In this document: positions 1 to 8,878 of the stretch, one piece after another | How the letters are laid out: each line of letters begins with the position of its first letter | Position numbering within the stretch: position 1 is the first letter of the stretch | NCBI RefSeq assembly: GCF_003061005.1 | Contig: NZ_QAIK01000094.1 | Location: 1 to 57,564 of the forward strand | Length of the DNA: 57,564 nt | Source of the DNA: Pseudomonas sp. HMWF021 | GTDB taxonomy: Bacteria > Pseudomonadota > Gammaproteobacteria > Pseudomonadales > Pseudomonadaceae | Reading direction: 5' to 3' | Position numbers and translations under genes: made by a program | Notes under the pieces: model-generated | Seen by the model: only the letters and a program-made list of their open reading frames with translations | Database searches by the model: none | What the model was told of the DNA's origin: nothing

Positions 1-501
1 CTGAAAGTCTGGGCAGCGGGTATTCGCGCACCGGGTTTCCTCAAGGACATCGACGGTCTGGAAACCAACCGCATCAATCAGCTGCAAGTGTTGCCGACGC
101 TGCAGACCACCCGCGATGAAAACATCTTCGCCTTCGGCGATTGCGCGGCGTGCCCGCAGCCCGGCTCGGATCGCAACGTGCCGCCCCGTGCACAAGCGGC
201 GCACCAACAGGCATCGCTGCTGGCCAAATCGCTGAAACTGCGCATCGAGGGCAAGACCCTGCCGGAGTACAAGTACACCGACTACGGCTCGCTGATCTCG
301 CTGTCGCGCTTCTCGGCTGTGGGTAACTTGATGGGCAACCTGACCGGCAGCGTAATGCTGGAGGGCTGGCTGGCGCGGATGTTCTACGTGTCGCTGTACC
401 GCATGCACCAGATGGCGCTGTACGGTGCGTTCCGCACGGCGATGCTGATGCTGGGCAGCAAGATCGGTCGCGGCACCGAGCCACGCTTGAAGCTGCATTG
501 A
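1..501 (+). CDS. ndh: NADH dehydrogenase type II (NDH-2), C-terminal part
   Basis: The reading frame is open from the first base and ends at a TGA at 499-501, giving the last 166 residues of a longer protein. It begins with [11 protein letters not shown] and continues with the second dinucleotide/FAD-binding signature [11 protein letters not shown], which is typical of the two-Rossmann-fold NDH-2 family. The C-terminal residues after about 115 (GNLMGNLTG, a hydrophobic stretch, [11 protein letters not shown]) match the amphipathic membrane-anchoring tail of this family. NDH-2 oxidises NADH and reduces ubiquinone on the inner face of the cytoplasmic membrane without pumping protons. The 5' part lies outside the window, so start and promoter cannot be judged. 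A REP pair follows directly. Confidence 0.88.
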   Translation: MKVWAAGIRAPGFLKDIDGLETNRINQLQVLPTLQTTRDENIFAFGDCAACPQPGSDRNVPPRAQAAHQQASLLAKSLKLRIEGKTLPEYKYTDYGSLISLSRFSAVGNLMGNLTGSVMLEGWLARMFYVSLYRMHQMALYGAFRTAMLMLGSKIGRGTEPRLKLH

Positions 502-511
502 TTTAAAAACG

Positions 512-600
512 GTGGGAGCGGGCTTGCTCGCGAAGGGGTCGTATCATTCAACATTCATGTCGACTGATACACCGCTTTCGCGAGCAAGCTCGCTCCCACA
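512..600. repeat. REP-type inverted repeat pair (GTGGGAGCGGGCTTGCTCGC family)
   Basis: Two arms, GTGGGAGCGGGCTTGCTCGCGAA at the left and its near-complement ending CGAGCTCGCTCCCAC-like at the right, enclose about 40 bases. The pair lies between the convergent ndh and tRNA genes. The same family recurs at 18754, 25861, 31965 and 57143 in this window. Confidence 0.85.
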
Positions 601-640
601 TTTTTTTCTGCGGTGCGGCGAGGTTTTTCGCAGGCAAAAA

Positions 641-670
641 AAATCCCCGTATCTTGCGATACGAGGATTT
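641..670 (-). terminator. Rho-independent terminator of the downstream tRNA-Pro
   Basis: Thirteen-base arms (641-653 and 658-670, one mismatch) enclose a TTGC loop. On the minus strand the stem is followed by a run of T, the complement of the A run at about 636-643. It lies just beyond the 3' end of the tRNA-Pro at 677. Confidence 0.8.
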
Positions 671-676
671 TCAATA

Positions 677-753
677 TGGTCGGGGTAAGGGGATTCGAAC
701 TCCTGACATCCTGCTCCCAAAGCAGGCGCGCTACCGGACTGCGCTATACCCCG
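677..753 (-). tRNA. tRNA-Pro (anticodon TGG), copy 1
   Basis: A 77-nt cloverleaf on the minus strand starts CGGGGTATAGCGCAG and carries the T-loop GTTCGAATCC. It ends with an encoded CCA. The anticodon loop CTTTGGGAG gives TGG. The sequence is identical to the second copy at 932-1008. It sits downstream of a terminator hairpin, so it needs either read-through or its own promoter. Confidence 0.95.
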
Positions 754-761
754 GTAAAAAA

Positions 762-786
762 AAGGCGATCTTTCAAAGATCGCCTT
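762..786 (-). terminator. Terminator hairpin between tRNA-Lys and tRNA-Pro copy 1
   Basis: Perfect 12-base arms (AAGGCGATCTTT and AAAGATCGCCTT) are followed on the minus strand by eight T. It should end the Asn-Pro-Lys tRNA transcript. Confidence 0.75.
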
Positions 787-850
787 CTTCGATCAGCGCT
801 TTTGGCCTCTGATCTTAAGATTCGATCCCAGCGTTAACTGGTTTCAAAAA

Positions 851-926
851 TGGTGGGTCGTGTGGGATTCGAACCTACGACCAATTGGTTAAAAGCCAAC
901 TGCTCTACCAACTGAGCTAACGACCC
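851..926 (-). tRNA. tRNA-Lys (anticodon TTT)
   Basis: A 76-nt minus-strand cloverleaf starts GGGTCGTTAGCTCAG and ends with an encoded CCA. The anticodon loop is CTTTTAA, giving TTT. It is separated from the upstream tRNA-Pro copy 2 by only five bases, so the two are processed from one transcript. Confidence 0.95.
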
Positions 927-931
927 AAAAA

Positions 932-1008
932 TGGTCGGGGTAAGGGGATTCGAACTCCTGACATCCTGCTCCCAAAGCAGGCGCGCTACCGGACTGCGCT
1001 ATACCCCG
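932..1008 (-). tRNA. tRNA-Pro (anticodon TGG), copy 2
   Basis: This 77-nt minus-strand gene appears base-for-base identical to the tRNA-Pro at 677-753, with anticodon TGG and encoded CCA. It is the middle gene of an Asn-Pro-Lys cluster. Confidence 0.95.
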
Positions 1009-1017
1009 GCTTGAAAT

Positions 1018-1093
1018 TGGCTCCGTGACCAGGACTCGAACCTGGGACCCAATGATTAACAGTCATTTGCTCTACCGACTGAGCTATCACGGA
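1018..1093 (-). tRNA. tRNA-Asn (anticodon GTT)
   Basis: A 76-nt minus-strand cloverleaf with acceptor stem TCCGTGA/TCACGGA, discriminator G and encoded CCA. The anticodon loop CTGTTAA gives GTT. It is the first gene of the tRNA transcript and is preceded by a strong promoter at 1180-1207. Confidence 0.95.
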
Positions 1094-1179
1094 ACTACAT
1101 ATTTCAATTTAAAACGGTGAAACTTGAAGCTTCTCGACATCGTTTTCGCATCGCTGCGTTCGTGTGTCTGAGGCGCGCT

Positions 1180-1207
1180 ATTCTACAACCTAGAACACCT
1201 CTGTCAA
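1180..1207 (-). promoter_or_regulatory. Sigma-70 promoter of the tRNA cluster
   Basis: Read on the minus strand, a perfect -35 TTGACA (1202-1207) and a -10 TAGAAT (1180-1185) are separated by 16 bases. A GC-rich discriminator (AGCGCGCCT) follows, a feature known from promoters of stable RNA genes under stringent control. The tRNA-Asn gene starts about 85 bases further on. Confidence 0.75.
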
Positions 1208-1344
1208 CCCCCTAAATTGCTTTCAAGTTAATGATTTGCAACTTATTTCAGTTTTCAACCCAGTGGGTTGAAACGCTGCCGGTGACTGACTGCGGGGCGC
1301 ACTTTACAAGCCTTTTCCTTAGAGTTCAACAGCCTAACGAAAAA

Positions 1345-1367
1345 AAGGCCTCGCAAAGCGAGGCCTT
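1345..1367 (-). terminator. clpB terminator
   Basis: Ten-base perfect arms AAGGCCTCGC/GCGAGGCCTT with an AAA loop lie 24 bases past the clpB stop. On the minus strand they are followed by a T run. Confidence 0.85.
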
Positions 1368-1390
1368 CCTTATTTCATTGGCTTTGCAGC

Positions 1391-3955
1391 TCAGTCGAAA
1401 ACGATTTCCTCGTTCACCACTTTGCCGGTTGCCGTGTCGCCTGGCAGGAAATGCCCCGACAGGATCAACTGCGCCAACGGGTTTTCGATCCAGCGCTGGA
1501 TCGCACGTTTGAGTGGACGTGCGCCATAGACCGGGTCGTAACCAACGGCAATCAACTTGTCCATCGCTTCCGGGCTCAGTTCCAGCTTCAGCTCGCGCTC
1601 GGCCAGACGAGTGCGCAGACGGCCCAGCTGGATCTCGGTGATGCCCGCGATCTGATCCCGCGCCAATGGCTCGAAGATCACCACTTCGTCGACCCGGTTG
1701 ATGAACTCCGGACGGAAGTGACTGGTCAGCGCGTCCATCACCGCTGCACGTTGCGCCTCACGGTCACCCACCAGCTCCTGGATCTGCGACGAACCGAGGT
1801 TCGAGGTCATGACGATCACGGTATTGCGGAAATCCACTGTGCGCCCGTGACTGTCGGTCAGACGGCCATCCTCCAGCACTTGCAGCAGGATGTTGAACAC
1901 ATCCGGGTGCGCCTTCTCCACCTCGTCCAGCAGGATCACCGAGTAAGGCTTGCGGCGTACCGCTTCGGTCAGGTAACCGCCCTCCTCGTAGCCCACGTAG
2001 CCTGGTGGTGCACCGATCAGCCGTGCCACGGAATGTTTCTCCATGAACTCGGACATATCGATCCGCACCATCGCCTCTTCAGTATCAAAGAGGAATTCGG
2101 CCAATGCCTTGCAAAGCTCGGTTTTACCGACACCGGTCGGGCCGAGGAACATGAACGAGCCGCTCGGACGATTCGGATCCGCCAGCCCGGCACGGGAGCG
2201 ACGTACCGCGTTAGCCACAGCCACCACCGCCTCGTCCTGACCGATCACACGTTGATGCAACAGGCTTTCCATCTTCATCAGCTTGTCGCGCTCGCCTTCA
2301 AGCATTTTCGAAACCGGAATACCGGTCCACTTCGAAACGACTTCGGCAATTTCCTCTTCGGTCACCTTGCTGCGCAGCAACTGGTTTTCGCTCTTGCCGT
2401 GCTGGTCGACCATCTGCAGGCTGCGTTCCAGATCCGGGATCACCCCGTACTGCAATTCGGCCATGCGGTTGAGATCGCCTTTACGGCGCGCCGCTTCCAG
2501 TTCCTGACGCGACTGTTCGATCTTTTGCTGAATCTGCGCCGAACCCTGTACCTCGGCTTTTTCCGAGTTCCAGATTTCTTCCAGATCCGAGTATTCACGC
2601 TCGAGTCGGACGATTTCTTCCTGGAGTTTTTCCAGGCGTTTCATCGCCGCTTCATCGCTTTCTTTCTTCAGCGCCTGGGATTCCACCTTCAACTGAATCA
2701 GGCGACGTTCCAGACGATCCAGCACTTCCGGCTTGGAGTCGATCTCCATGCGGATACGGCTGGCGGCCTCGTCGATCAGGTCGATGGCCTTGTCCGGCAA
2801 CTGCCGGTCAGTGATGTAGCGATGGCTGAGCTTGGCCGCAGCGATGATCGCGCCGTCGGTGATCGCCACTTTGTGGTGAACCTCGTAACGCTCCTTGAGG
2901 CCACGCAGGATGGCGATGGTGTCTTCTTCGCTCGGCTCGTCCACCAGTACTTTCTGGAAGCGCCGCTCAAGCGCCGCATCCTTCTCTATATATTGGCGGT
3001 ACTCATTGAGCGTGGTTGCGCCGACGCAGTGCAGTTCACCGCGCGCCAGTGCCGGTTTGAGCATGTTGCCGGCATCCATCGAGCCTTCGCCTTTACCGGC
3101 GCCGACCATGGTGTGCAGTTCGTCGATGAACAGAATGATCTGCCCTTCCTGCTTCGACAGCTCGTTGAGCAGCGCTTTCAGGCGTTCTTCGAACTCACCG
3201 CGATACTTGGCACCGGCAATCAGTGCGCCCATGTCCAGCGACAGCAGACGCTTGCCCTTGAGGCCGTCCGGCACTTCGCCGTTGATGATGCGCTGGGCCA
3301 GACCTTCGGCAATCGCGGTTTTACCCACGCCAGGCTCACCGATCAGCACCGGGTTGTTCTTGGTGCGACGTTGCAGTACCTGAATGGTGCGGCGAATTTC
3401 GTCGTCACGGCCGATAACAGGGTCGAGCTTGCCGTCTTCGGCACGTTTGGTCAGGTCGACGGTGTATTTGTCCAGCGCCTGACGCGACTCTTCGTGGTTG
3501 GCGTCATTCACCGCCTCACCACCGCGCAGGTTGTTGATGGCGTTCTCCAGGGCTTTCTTGCTCACACCCTGGCCAAGCAGCAGCTTGCCGAGCTTGCTGT
3601 TCTCGTCCATTGCGGCGAGCAGCACCAGCTCACTGGAAATGAACTGGTCACCCTTCTGCTGGGCCAGACGATCTGCCTGATTGAGCAGACGCGCCAGATC
3701 CTGCGACATGTTGACGTCGCCGGTCGGGTTCTGGATTTTCGGTAATTGGTCGAGCTCTTTGGTCAGCTCTTTACGCAGGCTGTTGACGTCGAAGCCTACC
3801 TGCATCAGCAGAGGCTTGATCGAACCACCCTGCTGTTCAAGCATGGCTTGCATCAAGTGTGCCGGCTCGATGGCCGGATGATCGTGGCCGACGGCCAGGG
3901 ATTGGGCGTCGGACAACGCCAATTGAAGCTTGCTGGTTAAACGGTCTATACGCAT
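1391..3955 (-). CDS. clpB: ATP-dependent disaggregase ClpB
   Basis: This 854-aa Hsp100 chaperone threads aggregated proteins through a hexameric ring and works with DnaK. The N-terminal Clp repeat domain (about 1-145) starts [14 protein letters not shown]. The first AAA+ module has Walker A GEPGVGKT (about 206) and Walker [10 protein letters not shown]. The middle coiled-coil domain covers about 410-525. The second AAA+ module has Walker A GPTGVGKT (about 605) and Walker [13 protein letters not shown]. There is no IGL-type ClpP-binding loop, as expected for ClpB. The start has a good Shine-Dalgarno, AAGGAAGGTG. The length is normal for the family. A heat-shock-type promoter lies about 75 bases upstream and a terminator directly downstream, so it is probably a single-gene heat-shock unit behind pgeF. 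Confidence 0.97.
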   Translation of the reverse strand: MRIDRLTSKLQLALSDAQSLAVGHDHPAIEPAHLMQAMLEQQGGSIKPLLMQVGFDVNSLRKELTKELDQLPKIQNPTGDVNMSQDLARLLNQADRLAQQKGDQFISSELVLLAAMDENSKLGKLLLGQGVSKKALENAINNLRGGEAVNDANHEESRQALDKYTVDLTKRAEDGKLDPVIGRDDEIRRTIQVLQRRTKNNPVLIGEPGVGKTAIAEGLAQRIINGEVPDGLKGKRLLSLDMGALIAGAKYRGEFEERLKALLNELSKQEGQIILFIDELHTMVGAGKGEGSMDAGNMLKPALARGELHCVGATTLNEYRQYIEKDAALERRFQKVLVDEPSEEDTIAILRGLKERYEVHHKVAITDGAIIAAAKLSHRYITDRQLPDKAIDLIDEAASRIRMEIDSKPEVLDRLERRLIQLKVESQALKKESDEAAMKRLEKLQEEIVRLEREYSDLEEIWNSEKAEVQGSAQIQQKIEQSRQELEAARRKGDLNRMAELQYGVIPDLERSLQMVDQHGKSENQLLRSKVTEEEIAEVVSKWTGIPVSKMLEGERDKLMKMESLLHQRVIGQDEAVVAVANAVRRSRAGLADPNRPSGSFMFLGPTGVGKTELCKALAEFLFDTEEAMVRIDMSEFMEKHSVARLIGAPPGYVGYEEGGYLTEAVRRKPYSVILLDEVEKAHPDVFNILLQVLEDGRLTDSHGRTVDFRNTVIVMTSNLGSSQIQELVGDREAQRAAVMDALTSHFRPEFINRVDEVVIFEPLARDQIAGITEIQLGRLRTRLAERELKLELSPEAMDKLIAVGYDPVYGARPLKRAIQRWIENPLAQLILSGHFLPGDTATGKVVNEEIVFD

Positions 3956-4028
3956 GGGGTCACCTTCCTTTTGAGCAGGCCGGACCTGAAAACCATCCTG
4001 AATAAAGAAACCTGCCAGATACCACTGT

Positions 4029-4056
4029 AGATGCGGTCGATTCTGGAAGATTCAAG
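4029..4056 (-). promoter_or_regulatory. Sigma-32 (RpoH) type promoter of clpB
   Basis: On the minus strand, CTTGAA (4051-4056) and CCGCATCT (4029-4036) are separated by 14 bases. The RpoH consensus is CTTGAAA, a 13-15 base spacer, then CCCCATNT, so the -10 matches at seven of eight positions. It lies between pgeF and clpB, in the expected place for a heat-shock chaperone gene. Confidence 0.75.
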
Positions 4057-4086
4057 CGTCGGAGCGTTGATGCAAGTCAGACAAGT

Positions 4087-4809
4087 CTAGCGGGTGAGCC
4101 AGACCAGGGAGGCGAATCGACCAGTGCGCGACGCACGGCGATAAGAAAAGAAGCGCGGGTCGGTCACCGTGCAGAAACCGCCGCCATAAACAGCAGTGAC
4201 ACCGCGTTCAGCCAGACGCAGGCGCGCCAGCAGATAGATGTCGGCCATGAACTTGCCAGCATTGTGGCTGGGGACGAAGGCGGATGCCGCCTCGGGGAGT
4301 TGATTGACGAAGACTTCCCGTACTTCCGGGCCGACTTCGAAGGCTTTCGGGCCGATGGCCGGGCCGAGCCAGACCAGTACGTCCGCCGCAGCGGTGTCGA
4401 GATGGTCGAGGGTGGCTTCCAGTACGCCCGCCGCCAACCCGCGCCAACCGGCGTGAGCCGCCGCGACGCGAGTACCGGCACGGTTGCAGAACAATGCCGG
4501 CAGACAATCCGCGGTCATCGCCGTGCAGGCAATGCCGGGAGTCGTCGTCCAACTGGCGTCAGCGGTGGCAACCACGCCCGGATCAGCATGGGCCACGGCA
4601 ATTCCGTGCACTTGCTGCAACCAGGCAGGCTTTATCGAGAAGTGTTCGGTCAGACGCCGACGATTCTCGGCGACTGCTTCCGGGCGATCATCGACATGAT
4701 CACCCAGATTGAGGCTGTCGAACGGCGCCTCGCTGACACCACCCTCGCGGGTGGTGACACAGGCCCTGACGCTGGCCGGCGCAGGCCAGTCCGGCGTCAG
4801 CCAGTTCAT
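4087..4809 (-). CDS. pgeF: Peptidoglycan editing factor PgeF / YfiH family (laccase domain)
   Basis: The 240-aa protein belongs to the YfiH/DUF152 family. Members have been described as multicopper polyphenol oxidases, as purine nucleoside-active enzymes, and in E. coli as PgeF, which prevents incorporation of a wrong amino acid into peptidoglycan stems. The three metal ligands are visible: His68 in QQVHG, Cys102 in TADCLPALFC and His119 in AAHAGWRG. The ATG shares bases with the rluD stop (ATGA, 4806-4809), so the two genes are translationally coupled in one operon. The family assignment is firm; which activity it has cannot be told from sequence. Confidence 0.9.
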   Translation of the reverse strand: MNWLTPDWPAPASVRACVTTREGGVSEAPFDSLNLGDHVDDRPEAVAENRRRLTEHFSIKPAWLQQVHGIAVAHADPGVVATADASWTTTPGIACTAMTADCLPALFCNRAGTRVAAAHAGWRGLAAGVLEATLDHLDTAAADVLVWLGPAIGPKAFEVGPEVREVFVNQLPEAASAFVPSHNAGKFMADIYLLARLRLAERGVTAVYGGGFCTVTDPRFFSYRRASRTGRFASLVWLTR

Positions 4810-5768
4810 CCGACGAAGGCCTCGCGATCCTGCTTGAGCAGGGTCAGCAGCCAGACGAAATCTTCTGGCAGCGGCGATTCCCAGCTCATGCGCTCACCGG
4901 TGGTCGGATGATCCAGCTCAAGGAAGCGCGCGTGCAGGGCCTGACGCGGGAAGTGCTTGAGCGACTCGACCATGGTCGGGTTCGCGGCAGGCGGAATGCG
5001 GAAACGCCCGCCGTACGCCGGGTCGCCGACCAACGGGAAGTTGATGTGCGACATGTGCACACGGATCTGGTGGGTGCGGCCGGTTTCCAGTTTGACCCGC
5101 ACATGCGTGTGGGAACGGAAACGCTCCAGCACGCGGTAGTGACTGACGGCGGGCTTGCCACCCTCCATCACTGCCATGCGCTGACGCTGCTGGCCGTGGC
5201 GACCGATCGGGGCGTTGATCTTGCCCCCGGCAGTCACCACGCCGATCACGATGCACTCGTAGATCCGGCTGACGCTGCGGCTTTGCAGCTGGGCAACGAG
5301 CTTGGTCTGCGCCTGAATGGTCTTGGCCACGACCATCAGACCGGTGGTGTCCTTGTCCAGACGATGCACGATACCGGCGCGCGGGACATTGATGATGTCC
5401 GGCACGTGGTGCAGCAAGGCGTTGAGCAAGGTGCCATCGGCGTGGCCGGCAGCCGGGTGCACCACCAGGCCCGCAGGCTTGTTGATCACCAGGATGTCGT
5501 CGTCTTCATAGACGATGTCGAGCTCGATGTCCTGGGCGATCCACTCGCCCTGGGCTTCCTGCTCGGCAGTCAGCTCAAGGATGGCACCGCCGTGCACGAT
5601 GTCGCGCGGGCGGATGACCGCCCCGTCCACAGTCAGGCGACCTTCTTTGATCCAGGCGGAAAGGCGCGAGCGTGAGTGCTCAGCGAAGAGTTGGGCGGCG
5701 ACTTGATCGAGGCGTTGGCCGCCCAAATCGGACGGCACCTCTGCGCGAAGTTCAATTTTATCGGACAT
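4806..5768 (-). CDS. rluD: 23S rRNA pseudouridine(1911/1915/1917) synthase RluD
   Basis: The enzyme modifies helix 69 of 23S rRNA during 50S assembly. It has an N-terminal S4 RNA-binding domain (about 12-75) and then the RluA-type catalytic core. The core carries HRLDKDTTG, whose Asp138 is the expected nucleophile, and the downstream ETGRTHQIRVHM motif. I chose the ATG at 5768 (320 aa, MSDKIELRAEV), which gives the usual length. A GTG seven codons further upstream at 5789 has an AAAGG at suitable distance and is a possible alternative. It overlaps pgeF by 3-4 bases and is divergent from bamD, with about 150 bases between the two starts. Confidence 0.93.
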   Translation of the reverse strand: MSDKIELRAEVPSDLGGQRLDQVAAQLFAEHSRSRLSAWIKEGRLTVDGAVIRPRDIVHGGAILELTAEQEAQGEWIAQDIELDIVYEDDDILVINKPAGLVVHPAAGHADGTLLNALLHHVPDIINVPRAGIVHRLDKDTTGLMVVAKTIQAQTKLVAQLQSRSVSRIYECIVIGVVTAGGKINAPIGRHGQQRQRMAVMEGGKPAVSHYRVLERFRSHTHVRVKLETGRTHQIRVHMSHINFPLVGDPAYGGRFRIPPAANPTMVESLKHFPRQALHARFLELDHPTTGERMSWESPLPEDFVWLLTLLKQDREAFVG

Positions 5769-5919
5769 GCTCTGACTGGGCGTCGGCACAGCCTTTGGTT
5801 TCGGCTGCGCGCTTGTGGTTAAATACGGCGTCTTTTGCCCCGAGGCTTTTCAACGGGGCGCTCATCATAACAGGACGGCCCCGCCCAAGACAGCGGCCGT
5901 CATAGGGACGCAAGCCGCC

Positions 5920-6939
5920 ATGCAAGTGAAACACCTGCTGCTGATCGCCATCCTCGCATTGACCGCTGCTTGCTCATCGAAGGAAGTCGTAGACGAAAAC
6001 CTCAGCGAAGCCGAGCTGTATCAGCAGGCTCAGACTGACCTGGACAACAACAGCTACACCAGCGCCACAGCCAAGCTGAAGGCCCTGGAGTCGCGTTATC
6101 CGTTCGGTCGCTACGCCGATCAGGCGCAGCTGGAGCTGATCTACGCCAACTACAAGAACGCCGAGCCGGAAGCTGCAAAGTCCGCCGCCGAGCGTTTCAT
6201 TCGTTTGCATCCGCAGCATCCGAACGTGGATTACGCGTACTACTTGAAAGGTCTGACCTCTTTCGACCAGGACGTCGGCCTGCTGGCGCGCTTCCTGCCG
6301 CTGGACATGACCAAGCGTGACCCGGGTGCTGCCCGCGACTCCTACAACGAGTTCGCCCAGCTGACCAGCCGTTACCCGAACAGCCGCTACGCGCCGGACG
6401 CCAAGCAGCGCATGATCTACCTGCGCAACCTGCTGGCGGCCTACGAAATCCACGTGGCCGACTACTACCTGACCCGTCAGGCGTACGTTGCTGCTGCCAA
6501 CCGTGGCCGTTACGTGGTGGAAAACTTCCAGGAAACCCCATCGGTCGGCGACGGCCTGGCGGTGATGACCGAGGCTTACCAGCGTCTGCACCTGGACGAA
6601 CTGGCCGCCACCAGCCTGGAAACCCTGAAGCTCAACTACCCGAACCACCCAAGCCTGAAGGACGGTCAGTTCGTGCCTTCGGTTGCCGAAGCCGACAACC
6701 GTTCGTGGCTGAGCAAGGCCACTCTGGGCCTGATCGAGTCGCGTCCACCGCTGCCGCCGGGAGAAACCCGCGCCAACCAGGACGTGCAGAAGCAGTTCCA
6801 GGACGCGAAAGACGCGATCCCGAACGAGCTCAAGCCTAAAGACGAAAACGGCGAAGTGATCGAAGAAACCCACGAAGCCGCCGGCAACAACGACGACCGC
6901 TCGTGGTTCAGCTACATGACTTTCGGTATCTTCGACTGA
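5920..6939 (+). CDS. bamD: Outer membrane assembly lipoprotein BamD (ComL)
   Basis: This 339-aa outer-membrane lipoprotein is an essential part of the BAM complex that inserts beta-barrel proteins. [18 protein letters not shown] is a lipoprotein signal peptide with Cys18 as the lipidated residue, which fixes the start at 5920. The mature part carries TPR helices, for example [19 protein letters not shown] and [16 protein letters not shown]. The C-terminal extension past about residue 260, rich in charged residues, makes it longer than the E. coli protein and fits pseudomonads. It is divergent from rluD, and a strong bidirectional-looking terminator follows. Confidence 0.94.
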   Translation: MQVKHLLLIAILALTAACSSKEVVDENLSEAELYQQAQTDLDNNSYTSATAKLKALESRYPFGRYADQAQLELIYANYKNAEPEAAKSAAERFIRLHPQHPNVDYAYYLKGLTSFDQDVGLLARFLPLDMTKRDPGAARDSYNEFAQLTSRYPNSRYAPDAKQRMIYLRNLLAAYEIHVADYYLTRQAYVAAANRGRYVVENFQETPSVGDGLAVMTEAYQRLHLDELAATSLETLKLNYPNHPSLKDGQFVPSVAEADNRSWLSKATLGLIESRPPLPPGETRANQDVQKQFQDAKDAIPNELKPKDENGEVIEETHEAAGNNDDRSWFSYMTFGIFD

Positions 6940-6954
6940 TCACACGGGCTGGAC

Positions 6955-6987
6955 AAAAAAGGGAGATCTGCGGATCTCCCTTTTTTA
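6955..6987 (+). terminator. bamD terminator
   Basis: GGGAGATC and GATCTCCC arms with a TGCG loop are flanked by A6 on the left and T6 on the right. It lies 15 bases after the bamD stop and could work in both directions. Confidence 0.9.
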
Positions 6988-7065
6988 TTGCCAGGAATTA
7001 ATAGTCTGTGCGCCTGCCGACTCCTTGGCTAAACTGCCGGATCATTAGTTGAAAAGCCGCCCATC

Positions 7066-7299
7066 ATGCTTCGTTTACTGTTCTGGATTGTCCTGATTTT
7101 TGCTGCGGTGTGGCTGTGGCGTAAATTCAAGGCCCCTGCCTCATCGGCGCAATCGCACCGCGAGCAGGACGCCGCGCCAATGGTGCGTTGTGCCCATTGC
7201 GGCGTGCACCTGCCCCGCGACCGCGCGCTGAGCCTCGATAAACAGTGGTATTGCAGCCAGGCTCACCTTGAGCAAGGCCCGGGCAACAGTGATCGCTGA
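7066..7299 (+). CDS. Small membrane-anchored zinc-motif protein (PP0621 type)
   Basis: The 77-aa protein has an N-terminal hydrophobic segment (residues 2-17, LRLLFWIVLIFAAVWLW), a short basic linker, and a C-terminal CAHC-(17)-C-(3)-H pattern that could bind one zinc. I recall similar small proteins just upstream of pilS in many pseudomonads, annotated as the PP0621 family with no known function. Its stop overlaps the beginning of pilS, so it is probably co-transcribed with the sensor kinase gene. Confidence 0.75.
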   Translation: MLRLLFWIVLIFAAVWLWRKFKAPASSAQSHREQDAAPMVRCAHCGVHLPRDRALSLDKQWYCSQAHLEQGPGNSDR

Positions 7300-8878
7300 G
7301 GCCGCCAGCGCCGACAGCAAACAGGCTCAGCGTCTGCTGCGCCTTTATCATCTCTACCGTTTGAGCGTCGGCATCACCCTGGTGCTGCTGATCTCCAGCA
7401 ACATGGACAACCGCCTGCTGACGTCGGCCGATGACGAGCTGCTGCGCAGCGGCAGTTGGCTGTATCTGGTACTGAACATTCTGCTGGTAGTGTTTCTGGA
7501 AAACACCCGGCGGCCGGCGCAGCTGTTCACGCTGGCTTTGCTCGATGTGCTGTTGCTGTGCAGTGTGTTCTATGCGGCGGGCGGCGTGGCCAGCGCTATC
7601 GGCAATCTGTTGATCGTCTCGGTGGCGATCGCCAACACGTTACTGCGCCGACGTATCGGCTTGCTGATTGCCGCCATCGGCGCACTCGGCATTGTCGGCT
7701 CAAGCTTTTTGCTGAGCTTCAGCCATCCCCTGAGCGCGAATGACTATCTGCAAGCCGGGACCCTCGGCGCGCTGTGCTTTACCGCATCGCTGCTGGTTCA
7801 GGGCCTGGTTCGGCGTCTGGAAGTCAGCGAACACCTCGCCGAACAGCGCGCCAGCGAAGTCACCAGCCTTGAAGCCCTCAACGCCCTGATTCTGCAACGC
7901 ATGCGCACCGGCATACTGGTGCTCGACGAACAGCTGCGAGTGCAACTGGCCAATCACGGCGCAAAAAACCTGTTGGCCCAGTCGCATCTTGAAGGTCATT
8001 TGATCAGTGACCATTCGCCGGCATTGGTCGAGCGTCTGCAACTGTGGCTGAGCAACCCGACCCTGCGCCCCCAGAGTCTGAAGATTCCCGGCAACGGGCT
8101 GGAACTGCAACCGAATTTCATCGCCCTCGAACAAAGCCCCAACCAGCAAACCCTGGTGTTTCTCGAAGATCTCGCACAAATCGCCCAGCAGGCCCAGCAA
8201 CTCAAACTGGCCGCGCTCGGGCGCCTGACCGCTGGCATCTCCCATGAAATCCGCAATCCGCTGGGCGCCATCAGCCACGCTGCGCAGCTGCTGGGCGAGT
8301 CCGAGGAACTCGATGGTGCGGATCGGCGTCTGACACAGATCATTCAAGACCACTCCCAGCGCATGAACCGAGTCATCGAAAATGTCCTGCAACTGTCGCG
8401 TCGCCAGCAAAGTGCCCCGCAGCGCCTGGATCTCAAGCCGTGGCTGGAACACTTCGTTGCCGAGAGCCGCGAACAGGCCACCGATCGACAGTTGATTCAT
8501 CTGCGCATCAACTCCGGGGACTTCATCACCCTGATGGATCCCGACCAGCTCACGCAGATTCTCGACAATCTGTTACGCAATGGCTGGCGACACAGCGCCC
8601 TGCTGCATGAGCAGGCCGAAGTCTGGCTGGCGCTGTTCATCGATCCTGACAGCCAGCTGGCCGTACTTGAAATTCAGGATAACGGCCCCGGAGTGCCGCC
8701 CGATCAGCAGTCGCATCTGTTCGAACCGTTCTTCACCACCAGTAGCCAAGGCACCGGCCTTGGGCTTTATCTGTCCCGTGAGCTGTGCGAAAGCAACCAG
8801 GCACGCCTAGACTTCAAACCACGCCAAGGCGGCGGCTGCTTTCGCATCACCTTTGCTCACGGACGGAAACAAAGTTGA
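7289..8878 (+). CDS. pilS: Sensor histidine kinase PilS
   Basis: PilS is the membrane kinase that with PilR controls transcription of the major pilin. Residues 15-180 hold about six membrane helices, with segments at VGITLVLLISS, YLVLNILLVV and LLIAAIGALGIVGSS. A PAS-like region follows, then the phosphoacceptor motif ISHEIRNPLGAI with His319, and the ATPase motifs DNGPGVP and GTGLGLYLS. I chose the GTG at 7289 (529 aa), which overlaps the stop of the preceding gene. A TTG seven codons earlier at 7268 is in frame and cannot be excluded. The stop overlaps the pilR start. Confidence 0.92.
   Translation: MIAEAASADSKQAQRLLRLYHLYRLSVGITLVLLISSNMDNRLLTSADDELLRSGSWLYLVLNILLVVFLENTRRPAQLFTLALLDVLLLCSVFYAAGGVASAIGNLLIVSVAIANTLLRRRIGLLIAAIGALGIVGSSFLLSFSHPLSANDYLQAGTLGALCFTASLLVQGLVRRLEVSEHLAEQRASEVTSLEALNALILQRMRTGILVLDEQLRVQLANHGAKNLLAQSHLEGHLISDHSPALVERLQLWLSNPTLRPQSLKIPGNGLELQPNFIALEQSPNQQTLVFLEDLAQIAQQAQQLKLAALGRLTAGISHEIRNPLGAISHAAQLLGESEELDGADRRLTQIIQDHSQRMNRVIENVLQLSRRQQSAPQRLDLKPWLEHFVAESREQATDRQLIHLRINSGDFITLMDPDQLTQILDNLLRNGWRHSALLHEQAEVWLALFIDPDSQLAVLEIQDNGPGVPPDQQSHLFEPFFTTSSQGTGLGLYLSRELCESNQARLDFKPRQGGGCFRITFAHGRKQS

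Noticed and set aside
613-837. Open frame over the tRNA-Pro region on the plus strand
   Set aside because: It runs through a terminator and a tRNA gene on the other strand.
677-1093. tRNA cluster as an integration site
   Set aside because: No integrase, no truncated tRNA copy and no foreign-looking DNA follow. The second tRNA-Pro is complete.
1451-3745. Long open frame (764 codons) antisense to clpB
   Set aside because: It has low-complexity composition typical of antisense of GC-rich genes, no start signal, and lies wholly inside a certain gene.
5837-5859. GCCCC...GGGGC hairpin in the rluD-bamD gap
   Set aside because: Five-base stem with a large loop and no T run. It is too weak to call a regulatory structure.
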